In this document: positions 48,804-56,904 of the stretch, one piece after another
Layout of the letters: each line of letters starts with the position of its first letter
Position numbering within the stretch: the first letter of the stretch is position 1
Assembly: GCA_963776205.1 (NCBI GenBank)
Contig: CAVZLR010000001.1
Span: 124,001-188,000 of the forward strand
Direction of reading: 5' to 3'
DNA from: UBA4459 sp963776205
GTDB taxonomy: Bacteria; Bacteroidota; Bacteroidia; Bacteroidales; F082
Length of the DNA stretch: 64,000 bases
Translations under genes and position numbers: made by a program
Notes under the pieces: generated by a model
The model's input: only the letters and a program-made list of their open reading frames with translations
Told to the model about the DNA's origin: nothing
Database searches by the model: none

Positions 48804-49148
48804 TTAAAAAAGCACTTCAAGTTCGTCTGCCGGATCGCCCCAAACTGCTTTGTTTCCTTTTACCACGATGGGTCTTTTAATCAGCTTTGGATTTTCAACC
48901 ATGATTTTGATCCACTCATGATCATTAAAGTTTTTGCCTTTGTAATCCGATTTAAAAACAGCTTCCTGCGTACGGACCATCTCATGCGGTTTTTTATGGA
49001 GCTTCATGAGCAGGGTTTCCATCTCTTTTTCAGTAAGTGGATTCTTTAAATATTCGACCACTTCAATATCATTGGTTCGTTCCTGCAAGTATTGCAGCCC
49101 GGCACGTGATTTTTTACAACGTGGGTTGTGATAAATGGTGTACTTCAT
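48804..49148 (-). CDS. ArsC/Spx-family thioredoxin-fold protein (arsenate reductase-like)
   Basis: The 114-residue protein starts MKYTIYHNPRCKKSRAGLQY, with the redox-active Cys (residue 11) and CxxS spacing typical of glutaredoxin-coupled arsenate reductases. It continues with EVVEYLKNPLTEKEMETLL and LIKRPIVVKGNKAVWG, as in ArsC/YffB. Whether it reduces arsenate or has another thiol role is open, as there is no arsenic-resistance gene nearby. It has its own promoter box and is upstream of fumC on the same strand with a gap of about 55 bases. Confidence 0.88.
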   Translation of the reverse strand: MKYTIYHNPRCKKSRAGLQYLQERTNDIEVVEYLKNPLTEKEMETLLMKLHKKPHEMVRTQEAVFKSDYKGKNFNDHEWIKIMVENPKLIKRPIVVKGNKAVWGDPADELEVLF

Positions 49149-49168
49149 TGTCTCGTTTTTAAGACTAA

Positions 49169-49176
49169 CAAATTTA
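49169..49176 (-). promoter_or_regulatory. -7 box for the ArsC-like gene
   Basis: The minus strand reads TAAATTTG, an exact TAnnTTTG match 20 bases before the ATG at 49148. Confidence 0.5.
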
Positions 49177-49358
49177 TTGAATTCTGTTGGATAAACCAGA
49201 ATTTGAATGAATTAATCGCCTTAAATAAATTAAATAGTTTTTGATTTAAATGTCTAATGATCAATACCGGAATTTAATTTCCGGATGATGTGCAAAAAGA
49301 GACATCATAATTCCTCTTATCAGGATAAATATGACTGAATATTTGTATCTTTATTCCT

Positions 49359-49378
49359 CATATAACCAAGTTATATGC
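49359..49378. repeat. palindrome CATATAAC-CAA-GTTATATG(C)
   Basis: CATATAAC (49359-49366) and GTTATATG (49370-49377) are perfect 8-bp inverted arms around CAA. GTTATATGC at 49370-49378 recurs as the exact inverse GCATATAAC at 50642-50650, so the two sites flank the BNR-repeat gene. This palindrome is the main structure in the 300-base spacer 49149-49448. Confidence 0.5.
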
Positions 49379-49448
49379 AACCATACATTAGCAAATAATT
49401 ATGAATCAAAAAGTGCGGAGTCAGCACTATAATCACTGACAAAATATT

Positions 49449-50633
49449 ATGAAAACAATAAAGACTTCTTTTGCAATTTTAATCATTGTACTGTCAAATA
49501 ACCTCCTTCAGGCACAGTGGTTTCTTCAATCAACTGGGACAACAGAAACGATTTACTGTATTTTCCCTGTAAATACGAACACCGTCTTTGCATTTGGCTC
49601 AGGTGGTGTTGTGCTTAAAACCACTGATGGCGGTTCAAATTGGGCAACAAGTAATATTGGTACCACCAATGACCTCACGGGGTGCTACTTTTTAAATTCA
49701 AATACCGGTTGGGTAGTCGGTATTGGAGGTGTACTTTTTAAAACAACAGATGGGGGTGCGAGTTGGGTTCAAAAAAATACAGGGACTTCATCCATTTTGT
49801 ATAGAGTTGAATTTGTTAATGAAAATGTTGGTTGGCTCACCGGGGTAAGCGGGATTATTAAAAAAACAACCGATGGCGGTGAAAACTGGACTTCACAAAG
49901 TGCTATTTCTGGAGAAATTACAGTATTGGGATTTGTTAATGAGACTATTGGGTGGACTGCTGGTCAAGGTGGTAGGATAGCCAAAACAACCAATGCAGGT
50001 GCCAATTGGATCAATCAAAGCCAATCGTACTCAAGTTGGCTAGTTGATCGGTGCTTTCTTGATGAAAATGTCGGTTGGATGTGTGGCAGAGAACAAGCGA
50101 TAATTAAAACAGTTGATGGAGGAGCCACCTGGAATCCACTCTTTTCGTCAGGTCCATATCAATTCAATTCAGTTTGTTTTGTGAACGAAAACATTGGTTG
50201 GGTACTTACCTCTCATAGGTATTATATGAAAACTATAGATGGTGGATACAATTGGCATATTGATTCACTTGAAAATGTCGGAAGAATGGTAAGATTTGTT
50301 AATGATAACACAGGATGGATGACGGGATATGAAGGGGTAATATATAAAACAACAAATGGGGGCATCAGTAGCACTGCTGAAAATTTAATAGAAGACCAAT
50401 TCTTTATTTATCCTAATCCTGCCGCTTACGTTATTAATTTAAATATTGATGACCCATCACTTACTGACTTGACCCTGAATATATATAGTCTAACAGGTAG
50501 GCTAATAAAATCTGAATTATTGGAACAAAGCCAGAAGCAAATTAATATTGGTGATTTAAGGAAAGGAATATATTTTATTGAAATCAAATCAGAAGAATGG
50601 ACAAAAACACAAAAACTAATAATACAAAGATAA
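49449..50633 (+). CDS. secreted YCF48/BNR-repeat protein with T9SS sorting domain
   Basis: The 394-residue protein has a signal peptide (FAILIIVLSNNLLQAQW) and about seven tandem beta-propeller repeats with the pattern GxGGVxxKTTDGGxxW and an NxGW segment (VLKTTDGGSNWATSN, LFKTTDGGASWVQKN, IKKTTDGGENWTSQS, IIKTVDGGATWNPLF). They resemble YCF48/BNR propellers. The last 80 residues (FFIYPNPAAYVINLNIDD to YFIEIKSEEWTKTQKLIIQR) are a T9SS type A sorting domain. It should be exported through SprA. Such propellers usually bind ligands or scaffold surface contacts; no specific role is visible. It is flanked by the inverted pair GTTATATGC/GCATATAAC. Confidence 0.9.
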   Translation: MKTIKTSFAILIIVLSNNLLQAQWFLQSTGTTETIYCIFPVNTNTVFAFGSGGVVLKTTDGGSNWATSNIGTTNDLTGCYFLNSNTGWVVGIGGVLFKTTDGGASWVQKNTGTSSILYRVEFVNENVGWLTGVSGIIKKTTDGGENWTSQSAISGEITVLGFVNETIGWTAGQGGRIAKTTNAGANWINQSQSYSSWLVDRCFLDENVGWMCGREQAIIKTVDGGATWNPLFSSGPYQFNSVCFVNENIGWVLTSHRYYMKTIDGGYNWHIDSLENVGRMVRFVNDNTGWMTGYEGVIYKTTNGGISSTAENLIEDQFFIYPNPAAYVINLNIDDPSLTDLTLNIYSLTGRLIKSELLEQSQKQINIGDLRKGIYFIEIKSEEWTKTQKLIIQR

Positions 50634-50641
50634 GAACAGCA

Positions 50642-50650
50642 GCATATAAC
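50642..50650. repeat. GCATATAAC, inverse partner of 49370-49378
   Basis: This 9-base sequence is the exact reverse complement of GTTATATGC at 49370-49378 and lies 8 bases after the stop of the BNR-repeat gene. The rest of the spacer to 50879 shows no gene or hairpin I trust. Confidence 0.4.
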
Positions 50651-50879
50651 ACACGGTATCACATTCAGCTCAATGTTGTAAAATGAAACTATCATTTCGA
50701 ACAAAGCTGCCACTAAAAAGCGCTGAGAAATTATCGATCCGTATGACTATTAAAAGATTTGATTTAAATAGCCATCGAATGTCAGGTGGGGACACGATCT
50801 ACTTAAATAATGACTGAATGATGTATATATCATAAGCTCAAGCATGGCATACGTTGCAAATGATACTTAATGCATTTAT

Positions 50880-51824
50880 ATGAAATCCACTCTTATCATC
50901 ACTTTCAGTGTTTGCCTGGTTTTAATAAGTTGTAAAAAAGAAGAAGAGAAACCAACCTATCCGCAAACAACACGTTTGGAACGTATTCCTACTGATGCAG
51001 TGAAGGTAACACCGGAAACCGACCTGTTCCCACCCATATTGCATTCCAACGAATGGGAAGAACCGGTACCATTGGGACCTGAAGTAAACACCGCCGGCGC
51101 TGAAGACTCGCCTTTTATACCGATCGATCGCGATGAATTGTATTTCTTTTTCACACCTGATGTGGATGTACCAGTAGAACAACAGATTTATGATGAGGTT
51201 ACGGGAATTTACGTTTCGGCACAACAGGGTTTATCATGGGCTAATGCTGAAAGGCTTTGGTTGCAGGATGCCGGAAAACTTTCGCTGGATGGCGCTGAAT
51301 TTGTGAAGGGAAATGATATGCTCTTTGCTTCGGCGCGGGAAGGCTACACAGGTTTGCATTGGTTTAGTGCGAATTATGTGAATAACCGGTGGAACAACTG
51401 GCAACTGGCCGATTTTGAAGCTTCATTCGAAGTGGGCGAATTACATATCCATGAAGATGAATTGTATTACCATTCATCACGAAGTGGTGGCCAAGGGAAG
51501 CTAGACATCTGGAAACTGACACGCACCAACGGCAAATGGAAAAACCCCGAAAACGTAACAGAATTAAATACCCCTGAAGACGAGGGTTGGCCTTATATAA
51601 GCCCTGATGGCAATGAGCTATGGATAACAAGAACCTACCTTGGAGCCGCGTCCCTTTTCAGGTCCAAAAAGCTGAACGGTTTTTGGCAAACTCCGGAATT
51701 GATTGTTTCGCAATTTGCCGGCGAAGCCGCACTTGACAGGGAGGGAAATCTATATTTTGTTCACCATTTTTTCGATGACGGAAGAATACTTGAGGCCGAT
51801 ATTTATATCGCCCATAAGAAATAA
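50880..51824 (+). CDS. lipoprotein with WD40-like (PD40) propeller repeats
   Basis: The 314-residue protein has a lipobox (VCLVLISCKKEEEKP), so it is probably outer-membrane anchored. Its body has PD40-type repeats such as DSPFIPIDRDELYFFFTPDV, DELYYHSSRSGGQGKLDIWK and EDEGWPYISPDGNELWITRT, similar to the TolB-like propellers found next to OmpA domains in Bacteroidetes. No OmpA domain follows here. Codons are more GC-rich than in the neighbouring BNR gene, consistent with a different history for that gene. The function is unknown. Confidence 0.8.
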   Translation: MKSTLIITFSVCLVLISCKKEEEKPTYPQTTRLERIPTDAVKVTPETDLFPPILHSNEWEEPVPLGPEVNTAGAEDSPFIPIDRDELYFFFTPDVDVPVEQQIYDEVTGIYVSAQQGLSWANAERLWLQDAGKLSLDGAEFVKGNDMLFASAREGYTGLHWFSANYVNNRWNNWQLADFEASFEVGELHIHEDELYYHSSRSGGQGKLDIWKLTRTNGKWKNPENVTELNTPEDEGWPYISPDGNELWITRTYLGAASLFRSKKLNGFWQTPELIVSQFAGEAALDREGNLYFVHHFFDDGRILEADIYIAHKK

Positions 51825-52012
51825 TAACTAAAAATATAGCCGACTTCAGTTTACTCAAAAGAACTGTTAAATCTATATTTCAACTTATTTTTCAAGATAT
51901 TTTTCTCGTAAATATTTTATTTTATTTTCTTAAATTATTGACAAGTGCTTCATCATTCCTTAACTTTATAGGCTAATTCTCAGGACCTTATTACTTAACT
52001 AAATTAATAACC

Positions 52013-52678
52013 ATGAAAAAATTCCTATCAATTTTAATGATGATCTTGTTTGTTGCACCTGCATTCGGGCAATGGACCGTCGGGCCTCGGCTGGGCCTTA
52101 ACTTATCAACTTGCAGCGGAAAGTATAGTGAGTACGATGATGAAAAATCGCATTGGATTCCGGGTATCGTTGTAGGAGCAGTAGCCGAACGTCCATTTAC
52201 TGACATGATCTCAGGAGTAGGCGAATTGCTGTTTCTGACATCCGGAGCCAGGTACACGTATACGTATGAAGGTGAGGAGGAATCCAGAAGTGAGGAATGT
52301 GGCTATATTGAAAGATATGGTAAAATCCAGATCCCAATGCTTGCAAAGTTTACTTTTGGTGAAGATTTCCAGTATTATGGAAGCGCAGGCCCTTACCTTG
52401 GTTTTACCATTTGTGGCAAGTATATAAATAAAGACACAGACACCAAAGAAAAGATCCCTTCAGATGCTTTTAAAACATTCGATTTTGGTATCTATTTAGG
52501 TGGGGGCGTTCAAAAACAACTGGGACCAGGCAAACTGGCATTTGATCTCAGGTTTGGCCTCGGACTAACCGATTCATATCAATTTCCTGATGGCCATGAA
52601 AAACCCGATGGATATAAGCCATATAAAAACCGTAATATCAGCATGACTTTTGCGTATATGTTTGAAATGGAGAAATAG
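52013..52678 (+). CDS. PorT-like outer membrane beta-barrel protein
   Basis: The 221-residue protein has a signal peptide (FLSILMMILFVAPAFGQW), then alternating beta-strands of a small barrel (WTVGPRLGLNLSTCSG, YYGSAGPYLGFTICGKYI, LAFDLRFGLGLTDSY) and a terminal aromatic strand NISMTFAYMFEMEK. It matches the PorT/outer-membrane-beta-barrel-2 type. Despite the family name, it need not be part of the T9SS. A near-consensus -7 box (TAACTTTA at 51961) and TTG at 51938 lie upstream, and a strong terminator follows, so it is monocistronic. Confidence 0.82.
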   Translation: MKKFLSILMMILFVAPAFGQWTVGPRLGLNLSTCSGKYSEYDDEKSHWIPGIVVGAVAERPFTDMISGVGELLFLTSGARYTYTYEGEEESRSEECGYIERYGKIQIPMLAKFTFGEDFQYYGSAGPYLGFTICGKYINKDTDTKEKIPSDAFKTFDFGIYLGGGVQKQLGPGKLAFDLRFGLGLTDSYQFPDGHEKPDGYKPYKNRNISMTFAYMFEMEK

Positions 52679-52707
52679 CAAGGCTATCAGCTTGCTATTT
52701 TTTTAAC
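52673..52707 (+). terminator. rho-independent terminator after the PorT-like gene
   Basis: AAATAGCAAG (52673-52682) pairs with CTTGCTATTT (52691-52700) around an 8-base loop, followed by TTTT. The stop codon of the barrel gene is inside the 5' arm. Confidence 0.85.
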
Positions 52708-52737
52708 TGCTTCTAGTCTGTTTTGAGCACTAGCTAA

Positions 52738-53334
52738 ATGAGACAAAGTTTATTATTATTTATTTTGCTTTTTAACCTTTACATTGGTTACAGCCAGGAA
52801 CATAATGCAAGCTTTATAAATTATTTGTCATCAGGTATATTAACGGAAATTGGCGTTCCTTACTATGATTATGAAAAAGGTGAGAAGTATACACCTTTAT
52901 TAATTGGGGGAATATTTGAACTTCCATTATATAAAACAAAAAATTTCTTTAATGTTTCTGTGAGTTTTTATCCACATGTCGGTTTTGTTTTTCTGAGAAA
53001 AAGGGTTACCTACGAATACGGGGTTAATGTAAGGTTAAATCTCAATTTTGCGTTAAGCAAATTTGATGCTTTAAGGGTGATTATTGGCGCTGGCCCACAT
53101 TATTTTAATTGTCATGCAAAGCGGCAATCCTACGGTTTTATATTCTCTGACTATCTCTTAGCAAGTTATAGGAGATACATTGTTTTAAACGATAGATATT
53201 GTAATTTTGATTTTGAAATTGGTTATCGACATATATCAAATGCCGATATATGCTTGCCAAACGGGGGGTTTGATAATATTATTTTTAGTATTGGTTTTAA
53301 TGTATTGTTAAACACCAAAGGAAAAACTAATTAA
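52738..53334 (+). CDS. hypothetical exported protein, probable outer membrane barrel
   Basis: The 198-residue protein has a signal peptide (SLLLFILLFNLYIGYSQ). Its strands alternate hydrophobic and polar residues (FFNVSVSFYPHVGFVFLRKR, YGVNVRLNLNFAL, NCDFEIGYRHI-type NFDFEIGYRHISNADICLP). The H-x-SNA-x-x-x-x-NxGxD pattern resembles lipid A deacylase (PagL)-like or acyloxyacyl barrels, where a catalytic His-Ser pair follows the sixth strand. I offer that only as a possibility. The DNA is AT-rich compared with the gene before it. Confidence 0.6.
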   Translation: MRQSLLLFILLFNLYIGYSQEHNASFINYLSSGILTEIGVPYYDYEKGEKYTPLLIGGIFELPLYKTKNFFNVSVSFYPHVGFVFLRKRVTYEYGVNVRLNLNFALSKFDALRVIIGAGPHYFNCHAKRQSYGFIFSDYLLASYRRYIVLNDRYCNFDFEIGYRHISNADICLPNGGFDNIIFSIGFNVLLNTKGKTN

Positions 53335-53352
53335 GATTACAAAAGTAATTGA

Positions 53353-54072
53353 ATGGAAATCTTTTATATAGCTCTGCTAACCATACTGGCAAGCGGAATA
53401 GGAACCATAACCGGATTTGGCACTTCAACCATATTGGTTCCCATCCTGCTTTTTTACTTACCCTTACCTGAAACATTATTGGTGGTTGGGGTTATTCATT
53501 TTTCCGGCGACATATGGAAAATGGTTTTATTCAGAAAAGGTTTTGACTGGAAACTGATTTTGACTTTTGGACTCACCGGTATTTTAACAAGTTATCTGGG
53601 TGCCCGGATTGTATTTTCAGCTTCTCCCGAAATATTACTCAGAATTTTAGGCGCTTTCATGCTAGTGTATATTATTTTTCTCATTTTTAAACCTGAATTC
53701 AAAGTACCTAAAAATAATATGACAGGTATTACCGGTGGTGGACTTTCGGGTTTCTTTGCTGGAATTTTTGGTGTAGGGGGTGCGATACGCACATTGTTTC
53801 TTTCTGCTTTCAATCTTCAAAAAGCTATTTTCGTGGCAACTACCGGTGCCATTGCATTCCTTATCGACGCTACTCGAATTACAACCTATCTGATCAATGG
53901 TGTTAGGCTGGAAGAAGTCTATTTATGGGGGTTCCTGGCATTTATTCCAGCATCATTTGCAGGTACGGCACTGGCAAAAAAAGTGATTGACAAAATTCCT
54001 CAAAAATGGTTCAGGCTGGTTGTTGTCCTGTTTTTGTTCATCATGGGAATAAAATTCCTTATTTTTCCTTAG
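53353..54072 (+). CDS. TauE/SafE-family sulfite/anion exporter-like permease
   Basis: The 239-residue protein has about seven membrane helices and the glycine-rich motifs of the TauE/SafE family: ASGIGTITGFGTSTILVPIL at the start and GITGGGLSGFFAGIFGVGGA in the second half, an internal duplication typical of the family. Members export sulfite, sulfoacetate or related organic anions; the substrate here cannot be told. It is convergent with prfB (9 bases between stops). Confidence 0.88.
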   Translation: MEIFYIALLTILASGIGTITGFGTSTILVPILLFYLPLPETLLVVGVIHFSGDIWKMVLFRKGFDWKLILTFGLTGILTSYLGARIVFSASPEILLRILGAFMLVYIIFLIFKPEFKVPKNNMTGITGGGLSGFFAGIFGVGGAIRTLFLSAFNLQKAIFVATTGAIAFLIDATRITTYLINGVRLEEVYLWGFLAFIPASFAGTALAKKVIDKIPQKWFRLVVVLFLFIMGIKFLIFP

Positions 54073-54080
54073 ATCAGTTA

Positions 54081-55173
54081 TCAGATTTCGCCTCCAAACT
54101 CCATGAGGTATTGTTTGATAAATTCGTCAAGATCGCCGTCCATTACCGCCTGCACATTGGAAGTCTCATAACCAGTTCTCAAATCCTTTACCTGTTTATA
54201 AGGGTGCATCACGTAGGAGCGGATTTGCGACCCCCATTCAATTTTCTTTTTACTGCCTTCAATCTTAGCCATGGCTTCGCGTTTCTTGCGCATCTCAATT
54301 TCATACAATTGCGATCGAAGCATTTGTATTGCTTTTTCACGATTTTGTCCCTGCGAACGGGTTTCCTGGCATTCGACAATAATTCCTGAAGGCTCATGAC
54401 GAAGACGAACTGCGGTTTCCACCTTATTCACATTTTGTCCGCCTGGCCCGCTGGCCCTGAAAGTGTCCCATGTGATATCAGATGGGTTAATAACAATTTC
54501 GATCGTTTCATCAACTACCGGATATACGTAAACGGAAGCAAAAGAAGTATGCCGGCGATTTCCTGAATCAAATGGAGAAAGTCGCACCAGGCGATGCACA
54601 CCGTTTTCAGCTTTTAAATAACCAAATGCAAACTCACCTTCAAACTCCAGCGAAACAGATTTAATACCTGCCACATCAGCTTCCTGGTAATCAAGCTCAC
54701 GCACTTTAAAATTATTCAGCTCCCCGTATCGAATATACATTCGCATGAGCATTTCAGCCCAATCCTGACTTTCGGTTCCACCAGCACCGGGATTAATTTT
54801 TAAAATGGCATTAAACTTATCTTCGGGAGCACTAAGCATTTGAAGAAACTCAAGGCTGGAAACTCTTTTTTCAAGCAGTTTGAATTGTTTATCCATTTCT
54901 TTCTGGCTCGATTCTCCCGATTCAAAAAATTCATTCAGCACTTCGAGATCATTTAATGCCTCAACAGCTTCATCATACTGATCGGTCCAGTTCTTGATTC
55001 CCTGAATTTCTTTCAGAATTTCTTCGGCTTTTTTCGGATCGTTCCAAAAATCAGGAGACAGTGTTATGAGCTCCTTTTCCTTAACCTGTTTGTTCTTTGC
55101 ATCAATGTCAAAGATACCTCCTCAAGGCAGTAAGCCTCTTAGACATTTGTTTCATTCCTTCTGTAGTGAACAT
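54081..55173 (-). CDS. prfB: peptide chain release factor 2, with programmed +1 frameshift
   Basis: RF2 reads UGA and UAA stop codons. The catalytic GGQ is in FRASGPGGQNVNKVETAVRL, and the N-terminal helices read SPDFWNDPKKAEEILKEI. Translation starts at ATG 55173 (MFTTEGMKQMSKRL) and meets an in-frame TGA at 55108-55110 after CTT. The sequence AGGAGG-TAT-CTT-TGA-C is the classical RF2 autoregulatory site: an internal Shine-Dalgarno-like AGGAGG (55117-55122 on the minus strand) and the CTT slip codon. A +1 slip continues as DIDAKNKQVKEKEL. This is a natural frameshift, unlike the error-type breaks elsewhere. About 363 aa in total. Confidence 0.96.
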
Positions 55174-55201
55174 ATGTTAATTGGTTGTTTTTGCTTGACC
55201 G

Positions 55202-55209
55202 CAAAATTA
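55202..55209 (-). promoter_or_regulatory. -7 box for prfB
   Basis: The minus strand reads TAATTTTG followed by C, an exact -7 match 28 bases upstream of the prfB ATG at 55173. Confidence 0.5.
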
Positions 55210-55228
55210 CATTTAATTTGATGGAAAA

Positions 55229-55681
55229 CTATAATTCGCCGCGCAATACTTTCCAGGCAAGATTGGCCTGAAATCCTTTTTGTACCGCATACCTTACCAG
55301 CTTATTGTTTCTTTTAAACTCGTCTTTTTCATCTGTTTTTTTTGATTTGAGGACAGATTTAAGGATGTTTAAATACTCTTCTTCATTTATTTCATTCAGC
55401 CCCATTTGAATATAAATCTCAGGAATTTGTTTTTGGGTCATCGCATAAAAAATCTTGTTCCTCCCCCATTTATTATTCCTAAGTTTACCTAGTGCAAATG
55501 CAATGGCGTATCTTTCCTCATTGATGAAGTCTTCTTTCTCAAGGGTTTGAATAATCTTCTCAACCGTTTTTTCAGCCGCATTCCATTCTCTTAGTTTTGT
55601 ATTCACTTCGGCAAGACAACGCTCCTGGTATGAACAGTATTTTCGCGCTTTATTGAGCAGGTATGTGTGTTCTGGTGACAT
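55229..55681 (-). CDS. recX: RecX-family regulatory protein
   Basis: RecX binds RecA filaments and limits RecA activity. The 150-residue protein is all-helical with the family pattern LLNKARKYCSYQERCLAEVN, then LEKEDFINEERYAIAFALGK, LRNNKWGRNKIFYAMTQKQI, and a C-terminal KLVRYAVQKGFQANLAWKVL. That is three tandem three-helix units, as usual. recA is not adjacent. It is followed on the same strand by prfB about 55 bases downstream, with its own promoter. Confidence 0.88.
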   Translation of the reverse strand: MSPEHTYLLNKARKYCSYQERCLAEVNTKLREWNAAEKTVEKIIQTLEKEDFINEERYAIAFALGKLRNNKWGRNKIFYAMTQKQIPEIYIQMGLNEINEEEYLNILKSVLKSKKTDEKDEFKRNNKLVRYAVQKGFQANLAWKVLRGEL

Positions 55682-55722
55682 GAGGGCGTAATTTAAAAAG
55701 GATGCCCTAAAATACTAAAAAA

Positions 55723-56190
55723 CTAGTTAGTAAAATCATACAAGGTTATATCGAATACCAATACTGAATTAGCAGGAATGCCGTTTTGCGCATCCGGACC
55801 ATAACCTAATGCTGAAGGAATTAACAATTTAATCTTGCCGCTTCTGCCTATAAGTGGTATACCTATAATCCAACCCGGTATCATTGCGTTTAAACCATAT
55901 GTGAATACTAAATTTTCATCGAAAACTTCGCCATTCAATAAATAGCCTTTATAAGCTACAGTAATAGTTGAATAAACTGTAGGGTGTTCGTCACCACCTG
56001 GCTTATTGATTACGTAATACAATCCACTTGAAGTTGATAGCGCATTTAGTTGATTATCGGAAATGTAATCTTCAATAAGGGCTTTGTCAATGGCAGCTTG
56101 TTTTGCAGCTTCATCATCTTCTTTTTTACAAGAATTGCTTGCGAATAACATAATGCCCAATAGAGTTATCAATAAAATATGCTTCATCAT
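55723..56190 (-). CDS. FKBP-type peptidyl-prolyl isomerase lipoprotein
   Basis: The 155-residue lipoprotein (lipobox MLFASNSCKKEDDE) has one FKBP domain (about 55-155): SSGLYYVINKPGGDEHPT, VAYKGYLLNGEVFDEN, MIPGWIIGIPLIGRSGKIKL, LIPSALGYGP and VLVFDITLYDF. The Asp, Trp and Tyr residues lining the active site are kept. It should fold proline-containing proteins in the periplasm or under the outer membrane. A promoter box lies at 56216-56223, divergent from the DUF4136 pair. Confidence 0.93.
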   Translation of the reverse strand: MMKHILLITLLGIMLFASNSCKKEDDEAAKQAAIDKALIEDYISDNQLNALSTSSGLYYVINKPGGDEHPTVYSTITVAYKGYLLNGEVFDENLVFTYGLNAMIPGWIIGIPLIGRSGKIKLLIPSALGYGPDAQNGIPANSVLVFDITLYDFTN

Positions 56191-56215
56191 AACTTAACTA
56201 AAATTTAATGTTGTG

Positions 56216-56223
56216 CAAAAATA
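56216..56223 (-). promoter_or_regulatory. -7 box for the FKBP lipoprotein gene
   Basis: The minus strand reads TATTTTTG followed by C, an exact TAnnTTTG match 26 bases before the ATG at 56190. Confidence 0.5.
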
Positions 56224-56247
56224 AGACTTATGCTATGTAATTAATAC

Positions 56248-56255
56248 TATTTTTG
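56248..56255 (+). promoter_or_regulatory. -7 box for the DUF4136 gene pair
   Basis: TATTTTTG is an exact TAnnTTTG match 38 bases before the ATG at 56293. It is divergent from, and close to, the FKBP promoter box. Confidence 0.45.
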
Positions 56256-56292
56256 TTTTCTTCACATAGTAATTTTATCAAAATACACATTC

Positions 56293-56871
56293 ATGAAGAA
56301 TTTATTGTTATTCATTCTATCTGTATTGATCATTTCTTCCTGTAGTTCATTAAAAGTTTATACAGATTATGATAAAACTGTTGATTTTAATCAGTTTGCA
56401 TCATTTAGTCTATATCCATGGGACTACGAAAATGGTTACCAACTTAATGATTATGATAAAGGAACAATATATAACGCCATAAAAACTGAAATGACTGAAA
56501 AGGGATACAAGTTTCAAAAAGAAGGGGGTGATTTGATCATTTCCATTTTCTTGACCCTGGATAATGTAACCAGTTACGAAGCTTATACTAATCATTATGG
56601 TGGATGGGCCGGTTATGGTGGAGGATGGGGGTACTATGGCTTTGGATACGGATACGGATATGGACCTGGTTATTCAACTACCACCGTTACTGAGAATAAC
56701 TACCAGGAAGGCACCTTAATAATTGACATGTTCAATGCTGCGGATAAAAAGCTGATCTGGCAGGGAATAGGGGCCAAAGAAGTACAAACCAGTCTTGATA
56801 AACGCGATCAGGAATTACCTAAAAATGTAGCTAAAATTCTAGCCAGTGTTCCTGCTATTATTAAAAAATAA
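56293..56871 (+). CDS. DUF4136 lipoprotein (first of tandem pair)
   Basis: The 192-residue lipoprotein (lipobox LSVLIISSCSS) has the DUF4136 pattern: YTDYDKTVDFNQFASFSLYP near the start, a segment LIISIFLTLDNV, a Gly/Tyr-rich stretch at about 100-130 (GYGGGWGYYGFGYGYGYGPG), and the closing EGTLIIDMFNAADKKLIWQG. The family is widespread in Bacteroidetes envelopes and has no firm function. It is followed 33 bases later by a paralogue. Confidence 0.88.
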   Translation: MKNLLLFILSVLIISSCSSLKVYTDYDKTVDFNQFASFSLYPWDYENGYQLNDYDKGTIYNAIKTEMTEKGYKFQKEGGDLIISIFLTLDNVTSYEAYTNHYGGWAGYGGGWGYYGFGYGYGYGPGYSTTTVTENNYQEGTLIIDMFNAADKKLIWQGIGAKEVQTSLDKRDQELPKNVAKILASVPAIIKK

Positions 56872-56904
56872 CAAATCATAATATTAAATTAAAAAACCAA
56901 AATT

